NCBI GenBank assembly: GCA_046734795.1
Contig: JBKPRX010000103.1
Coordinates: 1 to 10,348 of the forward strand
DNA: 10,348 nucleotides
Reading direction: 5' to 3'
From: JBKPRX01 sp046734795
GTDB lineage: Bacteria > Actinomycetota > Thermoleophilia > Gaiellales > Gaiellaceae
How positions within the stretch are numbered: the first letter of the stretch is position 1; every line of letters begins with the position of its first letter. Position numbers and translations under genes: made by a program. Shown here piece by piece: positions 1-5,686 of this stretch. A model generated the notes under the pieces. It was not told the DNA's origin. It did no database searches and saw nothing but the letters and a program-made list of their open reading frames with translations.

Positions 1-386
1 GCGCCGTCGGATGCCTCTCGCACGTCGACGTTTGTCGAGACGTCTTCCGGCTCCTCGACGCCTCGGCCGAACTTCATCCAGCCGTAGCCGCCATCGAAGC
101 CGCGCGCCTTGAGGCGTCGGGCAAGATCGCCACGCGAAAGCGGGCTCGCGGCGACGGCGTACTGCGTGCCGACTTCGTCGAAGAACGCGGCGATCTCGTC
201 GAGGATCGCGTCACTTGGCTCGCCGTCGAGCCCGAGTCCCGTCACGCGGTTGAACATCGTGTTCCCGGGCGCCGCAGGCGCTGCGATGCAGACGGCCTCG
301 CCGATGCGCATCGTCGGCCAACCGCCGAGACGGGCGATCGATTCGAACGCCGCTGCCTCGGCACGTTCGAGCTGCGCGCCGTTCAC
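1..386 (-). CDS. GNAT-family N-acetyltransferase, N-terminal part (3' end outside window)
   Basis: Reading the minus strand from a GTG at 386-384 gives 128 codons open to the window edge. The product starts VNGAQLERAEAAAFESIARL and then has a segment of the type GEAVCIAAP...FNRVTGLGLDG, typical of the N-terminal half of two-domain GNAT acetyltransferases (C/A-AP followed by an N-R-V-x-G-L-G stretch). An acidic helix (DAILDEIAAFFDEVG) and YAVAASPLSRGDLARRLKARGF follow, then YGWMKFGR. The acetyl-CoA loop (Q/R-x-x-G-x-G/A) would lie beyond the edge and is not seen, so the acetyl-CoA activity is known of the family only. The start overlaps the stop of the upstream MBL hydrolase gene as GTGA (383-386), which argues for this start and for translational coupling. 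An AGGCGG just before the GTG could be a weak ribosome site. The acceptor substrate cannot be predicted. Confidence 0.75.
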   Translation of the reverse strand, partial: MNGAQLERAEAAAFESIARLGGWPTMRIGEAVCIAAPAAPGNTMFNRVTGLGLDGEPSDAILDEIAAFFDEVGTQYAVAASPLSRGDLARRLKARGFDGGYGWMKFGRGVEEPEDVSTNVDVREASDG

Positions 387-1243
387 GCCGCCTGACGTCG
401 CCGGTCGGCCCAGCGCTTCAAACCGTGGTACGACGAGTTGAAAGGGATCGCCTGGCCATAGTCCTCGGGATTCGGCACGTTCGCGTCCTCGAGCTCGCGT
501 TGCGCATCGCGCACGAACTCTTCCTCCGTTGCGCCGCCGAGAACGAGCGCCGCCCAATCGTCGAGCCGCAGGCGCAGACTCACGATGTGAGGCTCCACGT
601 CAGTCGCGATACCGAAGTGGATGAGCGCGAGTCGCTTCGGCGCGCGTCGCTCGATCTCGTCGAGTGATTCGTGCCAGGTCTCGACGTCGATGTCGGGCGG
701 CGGTGTCGGTGGCAGGACGAAGTCGCTCGGCTGGATTCGCACGCCGGCCGCGTCACCCGCGTACAGCGTTCCGTCTTCGTGCAGGTAGCACACGTGGTGC
801 GTCGCGTGTCCGGGGGACGGAAAGCATTCGAGCCCGAGAACCTCGTCGCCGACGATGCGGACGTTTTCTTCCGGCACAGGCGCAAGCTCGCCCCAAAGCT
901 CGTCGAAGCTGTCGCCGTAGATCCTGCGCGCGCTTTGCTCCAGCCGCGACGGGTCGATGAGATGCGGGGCGCCGATCGCGGACACATGCACCTGCAGCTC
1001 CGGGTGCTTGCGGACGAGCACGCCCGTCGCGCCCGCGTGGTCGAGATGAATGTGGCTGAGCAGCAAGTGACGGATGTCCGTCAACGCAAGGCCGCGCTCG
1101 CGCAGGCCGGCTTCGAGATTCTCGACCGTCGAGGCCGGACCGCAGTCGAAGAGCGCCGGGCCGTCGGTTGTCTCCACGAGGTACGACGCGATCACGTGCG
1201 GCGCGCCGAGCTGGAAGAGATCGATCGGCTCGAGCGCGCTCAC
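383..1243 (-). CDS. MBL-fold metallo-hydrolase (glyoxalase II-like)
   Basis: A 286-residue protein starting at GTG (1243-1241). It carries the whole metallo-beta-lactamase metal-ligand set: HxHxDH as H64-I-H66-L-D68-H69, H146 (SPGHATHH), D164 (YAGDAAG) and H209 (LIHFG), so a di-metal hydrolase site looks intact. The N-terminal beta strands (DLFQLGAPHVIASYLVET..., FDCGP) are also typical. There is no signal peptide or membrane segment, so it is probably cytosolic. The C-terminal ~70 residues form a helical tail ending RWADRRRQAA. The family includes glyoxalase II, persulfide dioxygenases, lactonases and RNases. The sequence lacks the beta-CASP insertion of the RNases, but I cannot choose a substrate. 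Position after the gamma-lyase gene makes a thioester or persulfide substrate conceivable, but this is only inference. It begins 9 nt after the gamma-lyase stop and has its own -10-like box there; its stop overlaps the GNAT start. Confidence 0.88.
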   Translation of the reverse strand: MSALEPIDLFQLGAPHVIASYLVETTDGPALFDCGPASTVENLEAGLRERGLALTDIRHLLLSHIHLDHAGATGVLVRKHPELQVHVSAIGAPHLIDPSRLEQSARRIYGDSFDELWGELAPVPEENVRIVGDEVLGLECFPSPGHATHHVCYLHEDGTLYAGDAAGVRIQPSDFVLPPTPPPDIDVETWHESLDEIERRAPKRLALIHFGIATDVEPHIVSLRLRLDDWAALVLGGATEEEFVRDAQRELEDANVPNPEDYGQAIPFNSSYHGLKRWADRRRQAA

Positions 1244-1255
1244 GTGCGGATTTTA
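1244..1255 (-). promoter_or_regulatory. Candidate leaderless promoter -10 box for the MBL hydrolase gene
   Basis: On the minus strand, TAAAAT (1255-1250) is followed by CCGCAC and then the GTG start at 1243. TANNNT six bases before the start codon is the geometry at which transcription begins on the start codon itself (leaderless mRNA). The first three bases, TAA, are also the stop codon of the upstream gamma-lyase gene. No convincing -35 element was seen. No Shine-Dalgarno sequence precedes this start. Confidence 0.55.
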
Positions 1256-2383
1256 CGAGCCGAGCGCGCTCGCGAGGTCCGCAACAAGGTCGTCGGGCGC
1301 TTCGATGCCGACCGACAGTCGCACGAGGTTCGACGGCGCCGCAAACGGCGCGTCGGCGGTCGACGCGTGTGTCATCCGCGCCGGATGCTCGATGAGGCTC
1401 TCGACTCCGCCGAGGGATTCCGCGAGCCAGAAGACCTTCGTTCGCGCGACGAGCTCGACGGCTTCGGCCTCCGACTCGGCGAGGAACGAAACCATCCCGC
1501 CGAAGTCGCGCATCTGGCGCGCAGCGATCTCGTGGCCTGGATGTGACACGAGGCCGGGGTAGAGGACGCGCTCGACGCGCGGATGCTCCTCGAGAAAGGC
1601 TGCGACGACGTGCGCGTTCGCGCAGTGCCGCTCCATCCGCAGCGCGAGCGTCCGGACTCCGCGCAGTACGAGCCAGCAGTCGAACGGCCCGGGCACTGCG
1701 CCGAGCGACTTCTGCAGGAACCGAAGCTGGTCGGCGAGCGCGTCGTCGTTCGTCGCGACGAAGCCACCGATCACGTCCGAGTGCCCGCCCAAGTACTTCG
1801 TCGTCGAATGCACGACTGCGTCGGCGCCGAGCTCGAGCGGTCGCTGGAGATACGGGCTTGCGAACGTGTTGTCCACGACGAGCAGCGCGCCGACTGCGTG
1901 CGCGGCGTCGGCGGCGGCGCGGATGTCCACGATGTTGAGAAGCGGGTTCGACGGCGTCTCGACCCAGACGAGCTTCGTCCGCTCGTCGAGGTGCGCGGCG
2001 AGATTCGTGTTGATCTCCTCCGCGGGCACGTACGCGAACTCGTAGCCCTTCGGCTCGTAGACCTGGGAGGTCATGCGATACACACCGCCGTAGACGTCTG
2101 CGATGAGGACGACGCGTTCGGACGGATGGACGAGATGCATCAATGTCGTCGTCGCACCGAGGCCCGACGAGTATGCGACGCCATGCTTTGCGCCCTCGAG
2201 CGACGCGACGCACGCTTGGAGCGCATCGCGCGTCGGGTTCGCGACGCGCGCGTAGTCGTAGCCGCGGTTCTCGCCGACCGCGTCTTGCACGAACGTCGAG
2301 GTCTGGTAGATCGGAACGATGATCGCGCCGGTCGCGGGGTCGGGCTCCTGCCCGACGTGGATCGCGCGGGTCTCGAACTCCAC
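1253..2383 (-). CDS. Cystathionine gamma-lyase / gamma-synthase (Cys/Met metabolism PLP enzyme)
   Basis: A 376-residue, full-length member of the Cys/Met PLP family. Landmarks: YQTSTF (26-31), Y-x-R-x-x-NPT (about 44-51), SSGLGATTT (72-80), the ETPSNP motif (142-147), D171 in VVDNTFASPYLQ (ring-nitrogen contact), the Schiff-base lysine K196 in HSTTKYLGGHSD, and SLGGVES (323-329). Family members make cystathionine from an activated homoserine (MetB) or cleave it to cysteine, 2-oxobutyrate and ammonia (gamma-lyase). E332, after SLGGVESLI, aligns by eye with the glutamate of human CGL (E339) associated with lyase specificity. A CBS gene nearby also favours the reverse (lyase) direction, but many actinobacterial MetB proteins share this sequence and can do both. 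Start is GTG 2383, 20 nt after the glycosylase stop, with its own -10-like box. The symbol is left blank because metB and mccB cannot be told apart here. Confidence 0.92.
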   Translation of the reverse strand: MEFETRAIHVGQEPDPATGAIIVPIYQTSTFVQDAVGENRGYDYARVANPTRDALQACVASLEGAKHGVAYSSGLGATTTLMHLVHPSERVVLIADVYGGVYRMTSQVYEPKGYEFAYVPAEEINTNLAAHLDERTKLVWVETPSNPLLNIVDIRAAADAAHAVGALLVVDNTFASPYLQRPLELGADAVVHSTTKYLGGHSDVIGGFVATNDDALADQLRFLQKSLGAVPGPFDCWLVLRGVRTLALRMERHCANAHVVAAFLEEHPRVERVLYPGLVSHPGHEIAARQMRDFGGMVSFLAESEAEAVELVARTKVFWLAESLGGVESLIEHPARMTHASTADAPFAAPSNLVRLSVGIEAPDDLVADLASALGS

Positions 2384-2396
2384 GAGAGCGATTCTA
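2384..2396 (-). promoter_or_regulatory. Candidate leaderless promoter -10 box for the gamma-lyase gene
   Basis: TAGAAT on the minus strand (2396-2391), close to the TATAAT consensus, then CGCTCTC (7 nt) and the GTG start at 2383. It lies in the 20-nt gap after the stop of the glycosylase gene, so the gamma-lyase gene may be transcribed on its own as well as by read-through. I found no good -35 hexamer at 16-18 bp and no Shine-Dalgarno sequence before the GTG. Confidence 0.55.
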
Positions 2397-2403
2397 CGGC
2401 TGC

Positions 2404-3549
2404 CTAGGCGGCGACCCGCTCCACAGCCGGTACCGCGACGATGCGCGCGAGCCGCGCGAGCGCGCGCTCGAACGCCTCGTCGAGTGCCGCGCTCGCTCGC
2501 ACGCCGGATTCCCGGTGGAACGCCTTCACGCGCAGCACGCCTTCGCTCCGGTCAGCCTTGAGATCTGCGCGGCCCACGAGGCGATCGCGCCAGAGGAACG
2601 GCAAGACGTAGTACCCGTAGACGCGCTCGTGCTCGCGCTTGTAGACCTCGATCACGTGCTGGAACCCGAAGAGACGCTCGAGGAACTCGCGCTTCCAAAC
2701 GAGGTTGTCGAACGGCGAGAGCAAAACGGCCGCGCTCGGGGCGCGGGGAGCCTTTCGTCCCGCAGGAAGCAAGACCGGCGGCCCGCCGTCGTCGACCGCG
2801 ACGCGTTCGAGCACGCCGTCGTCGACGAGCGCATCCGCATGCGGCCGCACGCGCGCGACACCGCCGCGCAGCCGCCACATCTCCGCGACCGCGGACTCCG
2901 TCAGCGCGCCGCGGGCCTCGACGCCGCGCTTCGTCGCCCAGCGAATGAACTCGTCGTCCGTGGGTGTGCGACCGTCGAGCAGCTCGGCCGGGATGACGCG
3001 CTCGGGTAAGTCGTACAGGCGCTGGAACGACGAGCGGCCGGCGATCGCGAGCCGGCCTGCCGAGTACAGCGCCTCGAGCACGATCTTCGCCGGCTTCCAG
3101 TTCCACATGCCGCCGGAGCCGCGGCCGTCGAAGTCGCGCGAGGCAAGCGGGCCACGCTCGCGAATCGCTTCGAGTACCCGCTTGGTCAGCTCCGGCTCGC
3201 GGCCAAGGACGTCGCCGCGCCACGGATGCGAGTCCGCGTACTTCGCCATCCGCCAGCGATGCATCGGGTAGTCCTCGATCGGCAGCAAGCACGCCTCGTG
3301 CGCCCAGTACTCGAAGATCCGGCCCTCTCGCATCAGATGCGACACGGCCGCTTCGGGAAACGCGCCGATCCGCGCGCCGAGCGCGAGCCGGTGGCTGCGG
3401 TCGACGGTCGAGATCGAATCGAGCTGGACGCAGCCGAGGCGCTTCACGGTCGCGACGATCTCCGCCGCGTTGCCGTTCCGCGCACGTGATGCATAGCCCT
3501 GCGCGGCGACGACGCGGCGGCGCAGCTCTGCGAGAGTGACGGTTCGCAT
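2404..3549 (-). CDS. YcaQ/AlkX-type DNA glycosylase (winged-helix, alkylation/crosslink repair family)
   Basis: With ATG at 3549-3547 the product is 381 residues, about the usual size of YcaQ-family proteins. The N-terminal region has the family's catalytic signature: VQLDSISTVDRSHRLAL, giving Q42-L43-D44 (the Q-x-D motif of YcaQ/AlkX-type enzymes) with R51 and H53 nearby. Also typical are IFEYWAHEACLLP (about 82-94), the winged-helix part (ERGPLASRDF), WNWKP, and the late LLSPFDNLVWKREFLERLFGF and YGYYVLPFLW segments. Known members excise bulky N7-alkylated purines and unhook interstrand crosslinks; substrate range here is inferred. An AAGG five nt upstream supports the ATG over a TTG four codons earlier (3561). 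The start codon overlaps the divergent methyltransferase start. It heads the leftward cluster of gamma-lyase, MBL hydrolase and GNAT genes. The reason for its placement with sulfur genes is not evident. Confidence 0.87.
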   Translation of the reverse strand: MRTVTLAELRRRVVAAQGYASRARNGNAAEIVATVKRLGCVQLDSISTVDRSHRLALGARIGAFPEAAVSHLMREGRIFEYWAHEACLLPIEDYPMHRWRMAKYADSHPWRGDVLGREPELTKRVLEAIRERGPLASRDFDGRGSGGMWNWKPAKIVLEALYSAGRLAIAGRSSFQRLYDLPERVIPAELLDGRTPTDDEFIRWATKRGVEARGALTESAVAEMWRLRGGVARVRPHADALVDDGVLERVAVDDGGPPVLLPAGRKAPRAPSAAVLLSPFDNLVWKREFLERLFGFQHVIEVYKREHERVYGYYVLPFLWRDRLVGRADLKADRSEGVLRVKAFHRESGVRASAALDEAFERALARLARIVAVPAVERVAA

Positions 3550-4165
3550 GGTTGCCTTCAACGAGTTCGTACTCTCCCAGCTTCCCCCGCCGCCCGGCCG
3601 CGTCCTCGAGCTCGGCTGCGGCGACCGCGGCGGCGTGGTCGCGGAGCTCGAGGCCGCAGGTTACGACCCGCTCGGGATCGACCCGCACGCTCCGGAAGGT
3701 CCGCGCTTCCGGCAGATCGAGCTCGACGAGCTCGACGACGGCGGTCCGTTCGTCGCGGTCCTCGCCTCACGCGTGCTGCACCACGTCGAGCCGCTTGCGC
3801 CCGCTCTCGCGAAGCTCGCCGCTCTAGCACCTCTGATCGTCGTCGACGATTTCGGCCGGGAGCGCGTCGACGAGGCCGCACAGGAGTGGTACGAGGGCCA
3901 GCACCGCGCGCTTCGCATCGCAGGACAGGAGCCGACAGGGCCGGCGAGCCTCGACGAGTGGCGGACACGTCATCCGGATCTTCACCCTGCGTACGTCGTC
4001 GTCGACGCGTTGCGCGAGCGCTACGACGAGACGTTCTTCGAGTGGCGGCCCTATCTCTACCGCTGGCTCGGAGGTGTCGCGACCGAGCGGCTCGAAGAGA
4101 CGCTCGTCTCGACTGGTGCGATCCCAGCGATCGGCTTTCGATTCGTCGGCCGTCGCCGCGACTAG
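3548..4165 (+). CDS. Class I SAM-dependent methyltransferase
   Basis: A 205-residue protein from ATG 3548; an in-frame GTG at 3536 would add four residues (MTVR). The SAM-binding motif I is seen as VLELGCGDRGG (E21 to G29), followed by strand 2 ending in an acidic residue (GIDP, D45) that would contact the ribose hydroxyls. VLASRVLHHVEP and the strand LIVVDDFGRE continue the Rossmann-like fold. The C-terminal half (WYEGQHRALRIAG..., ETFFEWRPYLYRWLGG) resembles no acceptor-specific family that I can name, so the methyl acceptor is unknown. No signal peptide or membrane segment is seen. It is transcribed divergently from the glycosylase gene with overlapping start codons, and converges on the glutaredoxin gene. 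A good ribosome site is not evident: GAGAG lies 10 nt or so before the ATG. No -10-like box stands at the leaderless distance from either start. Confidence 0.8.
   Translation: MVAFNEFVLSQLPPPPGRVLELGCGDRGGVVAELEAAGYDPLGIDPHAPEGPRFRQIELDELDDGGPFVAVLASRVLHHVEPLAPALAKLAALAPLIVVDDFGRERVDEAAQEWYEGQHRALRIAGQEPTGPASLDEWRTRHPDLHPAYVVVDALRERYDETFFEWRPYLYRWLGGVATERLEETLVSTGAIPAIGFRFVGRRRD
3555..3558 (-). promoter_or_regulatory. Shine-Dalgarno-like AAGG deciding the glycosylase start
   Basis: On the minus strand AAGG is followed by CAACC and the ATG at 3549. It favours this ATG over the in-frame TTG at 3561, which sits directly upstream of the AAGG. The site lies inside the first codons of the divergent methyltransferase gene. 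Confidence 0.5.
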
Positions 4166-4412
4166 TGGCCGCGTTTCCCTATGTAACCGTCTCGGCGCAA
4201 CGCGTCGACTAGATCGCCGAAAGCCCAATCCACCGCCTAGCCTTGCGGACCGGCCAGGTAGCTCCATCCGCAAGCGCGTTCCTCACGTGCGACCCAACGA
4301 TCGACCGCCTGCGGTCTGCGATGCGATCGTCTCGAGTCCGTGCGTGAGTGCGCGTATGTACGAGCTGATGTAGCTCGGTAGCTCGGTCACAGCTCGCAGC
4401 GCTACGTCGCGA
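4166..4412. other. Intergenic region between convergent genes
   Basis: About 247 bp between the methyltransferase stop and the glutaredoxin stop, the only sizeable gap here. It holds inverted repeats (4297-4330, and 4408-4423 overlapping the glutaredoxin stop), a tandem 8-mer GTAGCTCG twice (4370-4385) and a 5-bp inverted repeat GAGCT/AGCTC (4362-4376). The short open frames across it have no recognisable protein character. The tRNA-like GTAGCTCGGTAG has no T-arm sequence downstream. Confidence 0.6.
4297..4330. terminator. Nested inverted repeat, candidate bidirectional terminator
   Basis: ACGATCG (4297-4303) can pair with CGATCGT (4324-4330), and inside it GACCGC (4303-4308) is the reverse complement of GCGGTC (4311-4316). 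The result is an inner hairpin with a small loop on a longer outer stem with a one-sided bulge. It lies between two convergent genes, where a shared terminator is expected. There is no T-tract on either strand, so it would be a non-canonical terminator, if it is one. Confidence 0.35.
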
Positions 4413-4423
4413 TCAGGATCGCG
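4408..4423 (-). terminator. Perfect 7-bp inverted repeat across the glutaredoxin stop codon
   Basis: CGCGATC (4408-4414), AG, GATCGCG (4417-4423) is a perfect inverted repeat. The TGA stop of the glutaredoxin gene (4415-4413) lies in it. A two-base loop is too tight, so the real hairpin would open a pair or more. No T-tract follows on the minus strand. It could be a terminator or an RNA-stabilising 3' hairpin, or a chance palindrome in GC-rich DNA. Confidence 0.3.
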
Positions 4424-4793
4424 TGAGACCGGCGATAACGTCGACAGTCTTCTCCGGCGCGCTCGTGCGGTAGTCGCCGCCGAGCGCCTCGGCGAGTTTC
4501 CGCTCGAGCTCGCCCGAGTCGTGCAGCTCCTCGGTGATGTCGGCGCCGCCGATCAGTTCGCCCTTCACGAACACCTGCGGAATCGTCGGCCAGCCGGACA
4601 GCTCCTGCAGCTCTTGGCGGATTGAGGGGTCCGGTAGGACGTCGACCGTCGTGACCGGTGCGCCCGCCTCGCGCAGAGCGCGGAGCGCGCGGTCGGAGTT
4701 TCCGCACATCACGAACTGCGGCGTTCCCTTCATGAAGAGCGCCACCGGCTCGTTGTCGATCACGTTCTTGATTCGATCTCGTACGTCGCTCAT
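4413..4793 (-). CDS. Monothiol glutaredoxin, Grx4 family, with a CGNS active site
   Basis: A 126-residue protein with the Grx4-family pattern: K22 in LFMKGTP, active-site C30-G31-N32-S33, WPTIPQVFVKGE (T70-I71-P72, the cis-Pro glutathione-binding loop), and GGADI (82-86). These proteins bind a [2Fe-2S] cluster between two monomers, or with a BolA partner, using the active-site Cys and glutathione, or a replacement thiol in organisms lacking it. The usual active site is CGFS; here the third residue is Asn. The C-terminal ~20 residues (GDYRTSAPEKTVDVIAGLTR) extend past the usual end. The start ATG overlaps the bolA stop (ATGA, 4790-4793) and has a strong Shine-Dalgarno AAGGAG, so the pair is translationally coupled. 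Role in Fe-S trafficking is strong by family and context. Confidence 0.92.
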   Translation of the reverse strand: MSDVRDRIKNVIDNEPVALFMKGTPQFVMCGNSDRALRALREAGAPVTTVDVLPDPSIRQELQELSGWPTIPQVFVKGELIGGADITEELHDSGELERKLAEALGGDYRTSAPEKTVDVIAGLTRS

Positions 4794-5035
4794 GCGGTCT
4801 CCTTCGTCGTCGCTCGCGTCTTGATTCGCAGCTCGTGGATCGTTCCGTCGCGGAGCGGCTCGGCGAGCGCCTCGTTCACGAGGCGATGCTGCTCGAGGAG
4901 CGACAGCCCGTCGAAGCGTGCACTCGCGATCGTGACCTGGAAATGATCGCCGCCGCCGGTGCGGTCGTCGACCCGAAGCTCTTCTGCATCTGGGAATGCC
5001 GCCTGAAGAAGGTCGCTCAACCGCTCGGCCGCCAC
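4790..5035 (-). CDS. BolA-family protein (Fe-S trafficking partner of the glutaredoxin)
   Basis: An 81-residue protein, the usual BolA length. Family features: an N-terminal helix (ERLSDLLQAAFPDAEELRV), the loop and strand GGGDHFQVTIAS (H31), then LSLLEQHRLVNEALAEPL with the invariant His-Arg (H50-R51), and the final strand IHELRIKTRA. In known BolA-Grx heterodimers the conserved His after the helix helps ligate the [2Fe-2S] cluster together with the glutaredoxin Cys. Start must be GTG 5035: an in-frame TAG lies 9 nt upstream and there is no other start between. Codons overlap the glutaredoxin start by 4 nt. A TAGCAT box stands six nt before the GTG, so the mRNA is probably leaderless. Confidence 0.9.
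   Translation of the reverse strand: MAAERLSDLLQAAFPDAEELRVDDRTGGGDHFQVTIASARFDGLSLLEQHRLVNEALAEPLRDGTIHELRIKTRATTKETA
4799..4804 (-). promoter_or_regulatory. Shine-Dalgarno AAGGAG for the glutaredoxin gene
   Basis: AAGGAG on the minus strand, five nt before the ATG at 4793, inside the last codons of bolA (Lys-Glu). It is the strongest ribosome site in the window. Its presence at an internal, coupled gene contrasts with the absence of such sites at the probable leaderless starts. Confidence 0.75.
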
Positions 5036-5047
5036 GACGTCATGCTA
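5036..5047 (-). promoter_or_regulatory. Candidate leaderless promoter -10 box for bolA-glutaredoxin
   Basis: Minus strand TAGCAT (5047-5042), then GACGTC (6 nt, itself a palindrome) and the GTG at 5035. The -35 region would fall on the start codon of the divergent Lon-domain gene. No Shine-Dalgarno precedes the GTG. Confidence 0.55.
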
Positions 5048-5055
5048 GCCCGGCG

Positions 5056-5067
5056 TAGTCTGGATAC
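5056..5067 (+). promoter_or_regulatory. Candidate leaderless promoter -10 box for the Lon-domain gene
   Basis: Plus strand TAGTCT (5056-5061), then GGATAC (6 nt) and the GTG at 5068. It mirrors the bolA box on the other strand, with 8 bp between the two hexamers. Its -35 region would fall on the bolA start codon. No good -35 hexamer was found. Confidence 0.5.
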
Positions 5068-5682
5068 GTGAGAGAGCTCGGGCTGTTCCCGCTGGAGATG
5101 GTGCTCCTGCCGACCGAGCGAGTGCCGCTGCACATCTTCGAGCCGCGCTATCAGGAGCTGATCGCTGAGTGCCTTGCGAACGATGTTCCGTTCGTGCTCG
5201 TCTACGCGGACGGCGGAGGTACGCGCGACGTCGGCACCGAGGCGCGCGTCGTGGCGGTGCTGGAGCGATTCCCTGACGGCCGGCTGAACATCGTCGTCGA
5301 GGGCGGCGATCGCGTGCAGCTCGTCGAGCTCACGGAAGGCCGGTCGTTCCGCACGGGCCGCGTCGAGCGCCTCGACGACGATGACCCGGTCTCGCCGGCC
5401 GAGAGCGACACCGCCGTGGCGGTCGGGGCCTTCCGAGCGCTCGCGCTCGTGGCTGAGTCGGATCCGGGCGAGATCGATCCGCGGTCGCCGAGACTCTCGT
5501 TCGAGCTCGCCGCTCGCGTCGAGCTTCCGACTGACGCGAAGCAGCAGCTGCTCGAGCTCCGGTCGGAACGTGCGCGCCTTCGTCTCGTCGCGGAACTGAT
5601 CGACGCGGCCGGGAGGATGCTGACCGCGCAGAAGGAGCTCGCCGACCGAGCGAGCCGAAACGGCTCGCGTCTGCACAGCTGA
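5068..5682 (+). CDS. Stand-alone Lon N-terminal (LON substrate-binding, PUA-like) domain protein
   Basis: A 204-residue protein from GTG 5068. It opens with the Lon-N signature ELGLFPLEMVLLPTERVPLHIFEPRYQEL, followed by beta strands (PFVLVYADGG, VGTEARVVAVLERFPDGRLNIVVEG) and a helical C-terminal part that ends near LADRASRNGS. The AAA+ and Ser-Lys peptidase domains of full Lon protease are absent and there is no room for them: the ORF ends 4 nt before the CBS stop. Stand-alone Lon-N proteins are widespread in bacteria. They are presumed to bind proteins, but their role is not settled. It is divergent from bolA across 32 bp and convergent with CBS. Some related annotations call these 'peptidase S16', which would mislead since no protease site is present. 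Confidence 0.87.
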   Translation: MRELGLFPLEMVLLPTERVPLHIFEPRYQELIAECLANDVPFVLVYADGGGTRDVGTEARVVAVLERFPDGRLNIVVEGGDRVQLVELTEGRSFRTGRVERLDDDDPVSPAESDTAVAVGAFRALALVAESDPGEIDPRSPRLSFELAARVELPTDAKQQLLELRSERARLRLVAELIDAAGRMLTAQKELADRASRNGSRLHS

Positions 5683-5686
5683 CGCG

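Noticed and set aside
383..1243. ETHE1-type persulfide dioxygenase identity for the MBL hydrolase
   Set aside because: The metal ligands are shared by many MBL families. I see nothing specific to persulfide dioxygenases, so the sulfur link rests on position only.
753..2213. Long open frame of 486 codons on the same strand as the gamma-lyase gene, in another frame
   Set aside because: Its product is a low-complexity Arg/Ala-rich sequence with no domain signal, and it lies in the other frames of two well-recognised genes. In GC-rich DNA such shadow frames stay open by codon bias.
2552..3688. Open frame of 378 codons across the glycosylase gene and the methyltransferase start
   Set aside because: Arg/Ala-rich shadow of the glycosylase gene in another frame, with no recognisable motif; the glycosylase has clear family motifs.
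4074..4373. Plus-strand open frame running from the methyltransferase gene into the gap
   Set aside because: Most of it overlaps the methyltransferase in another frame, and the rest has Ser/Arg/Pro-rich character without motifs or a plausible ribosome site.
4361..4412. tRNA-like GTAGCTCGGTAG stretch in the gap
   Set aside because: It resembles a D-arm only. No GGTTCGAATCC-type T-arm, anticodon stem or acceptor pairing could be found on either strand.
5068..5682. Possible truncated Lon protease
   Set aside because: The ORF has its own stop and the downstream sequence is the convergent CBS gene, with no remains of AAA+ or peptidase domains. Stand-alone Lon-N proteins of about 200 residues are a known class.
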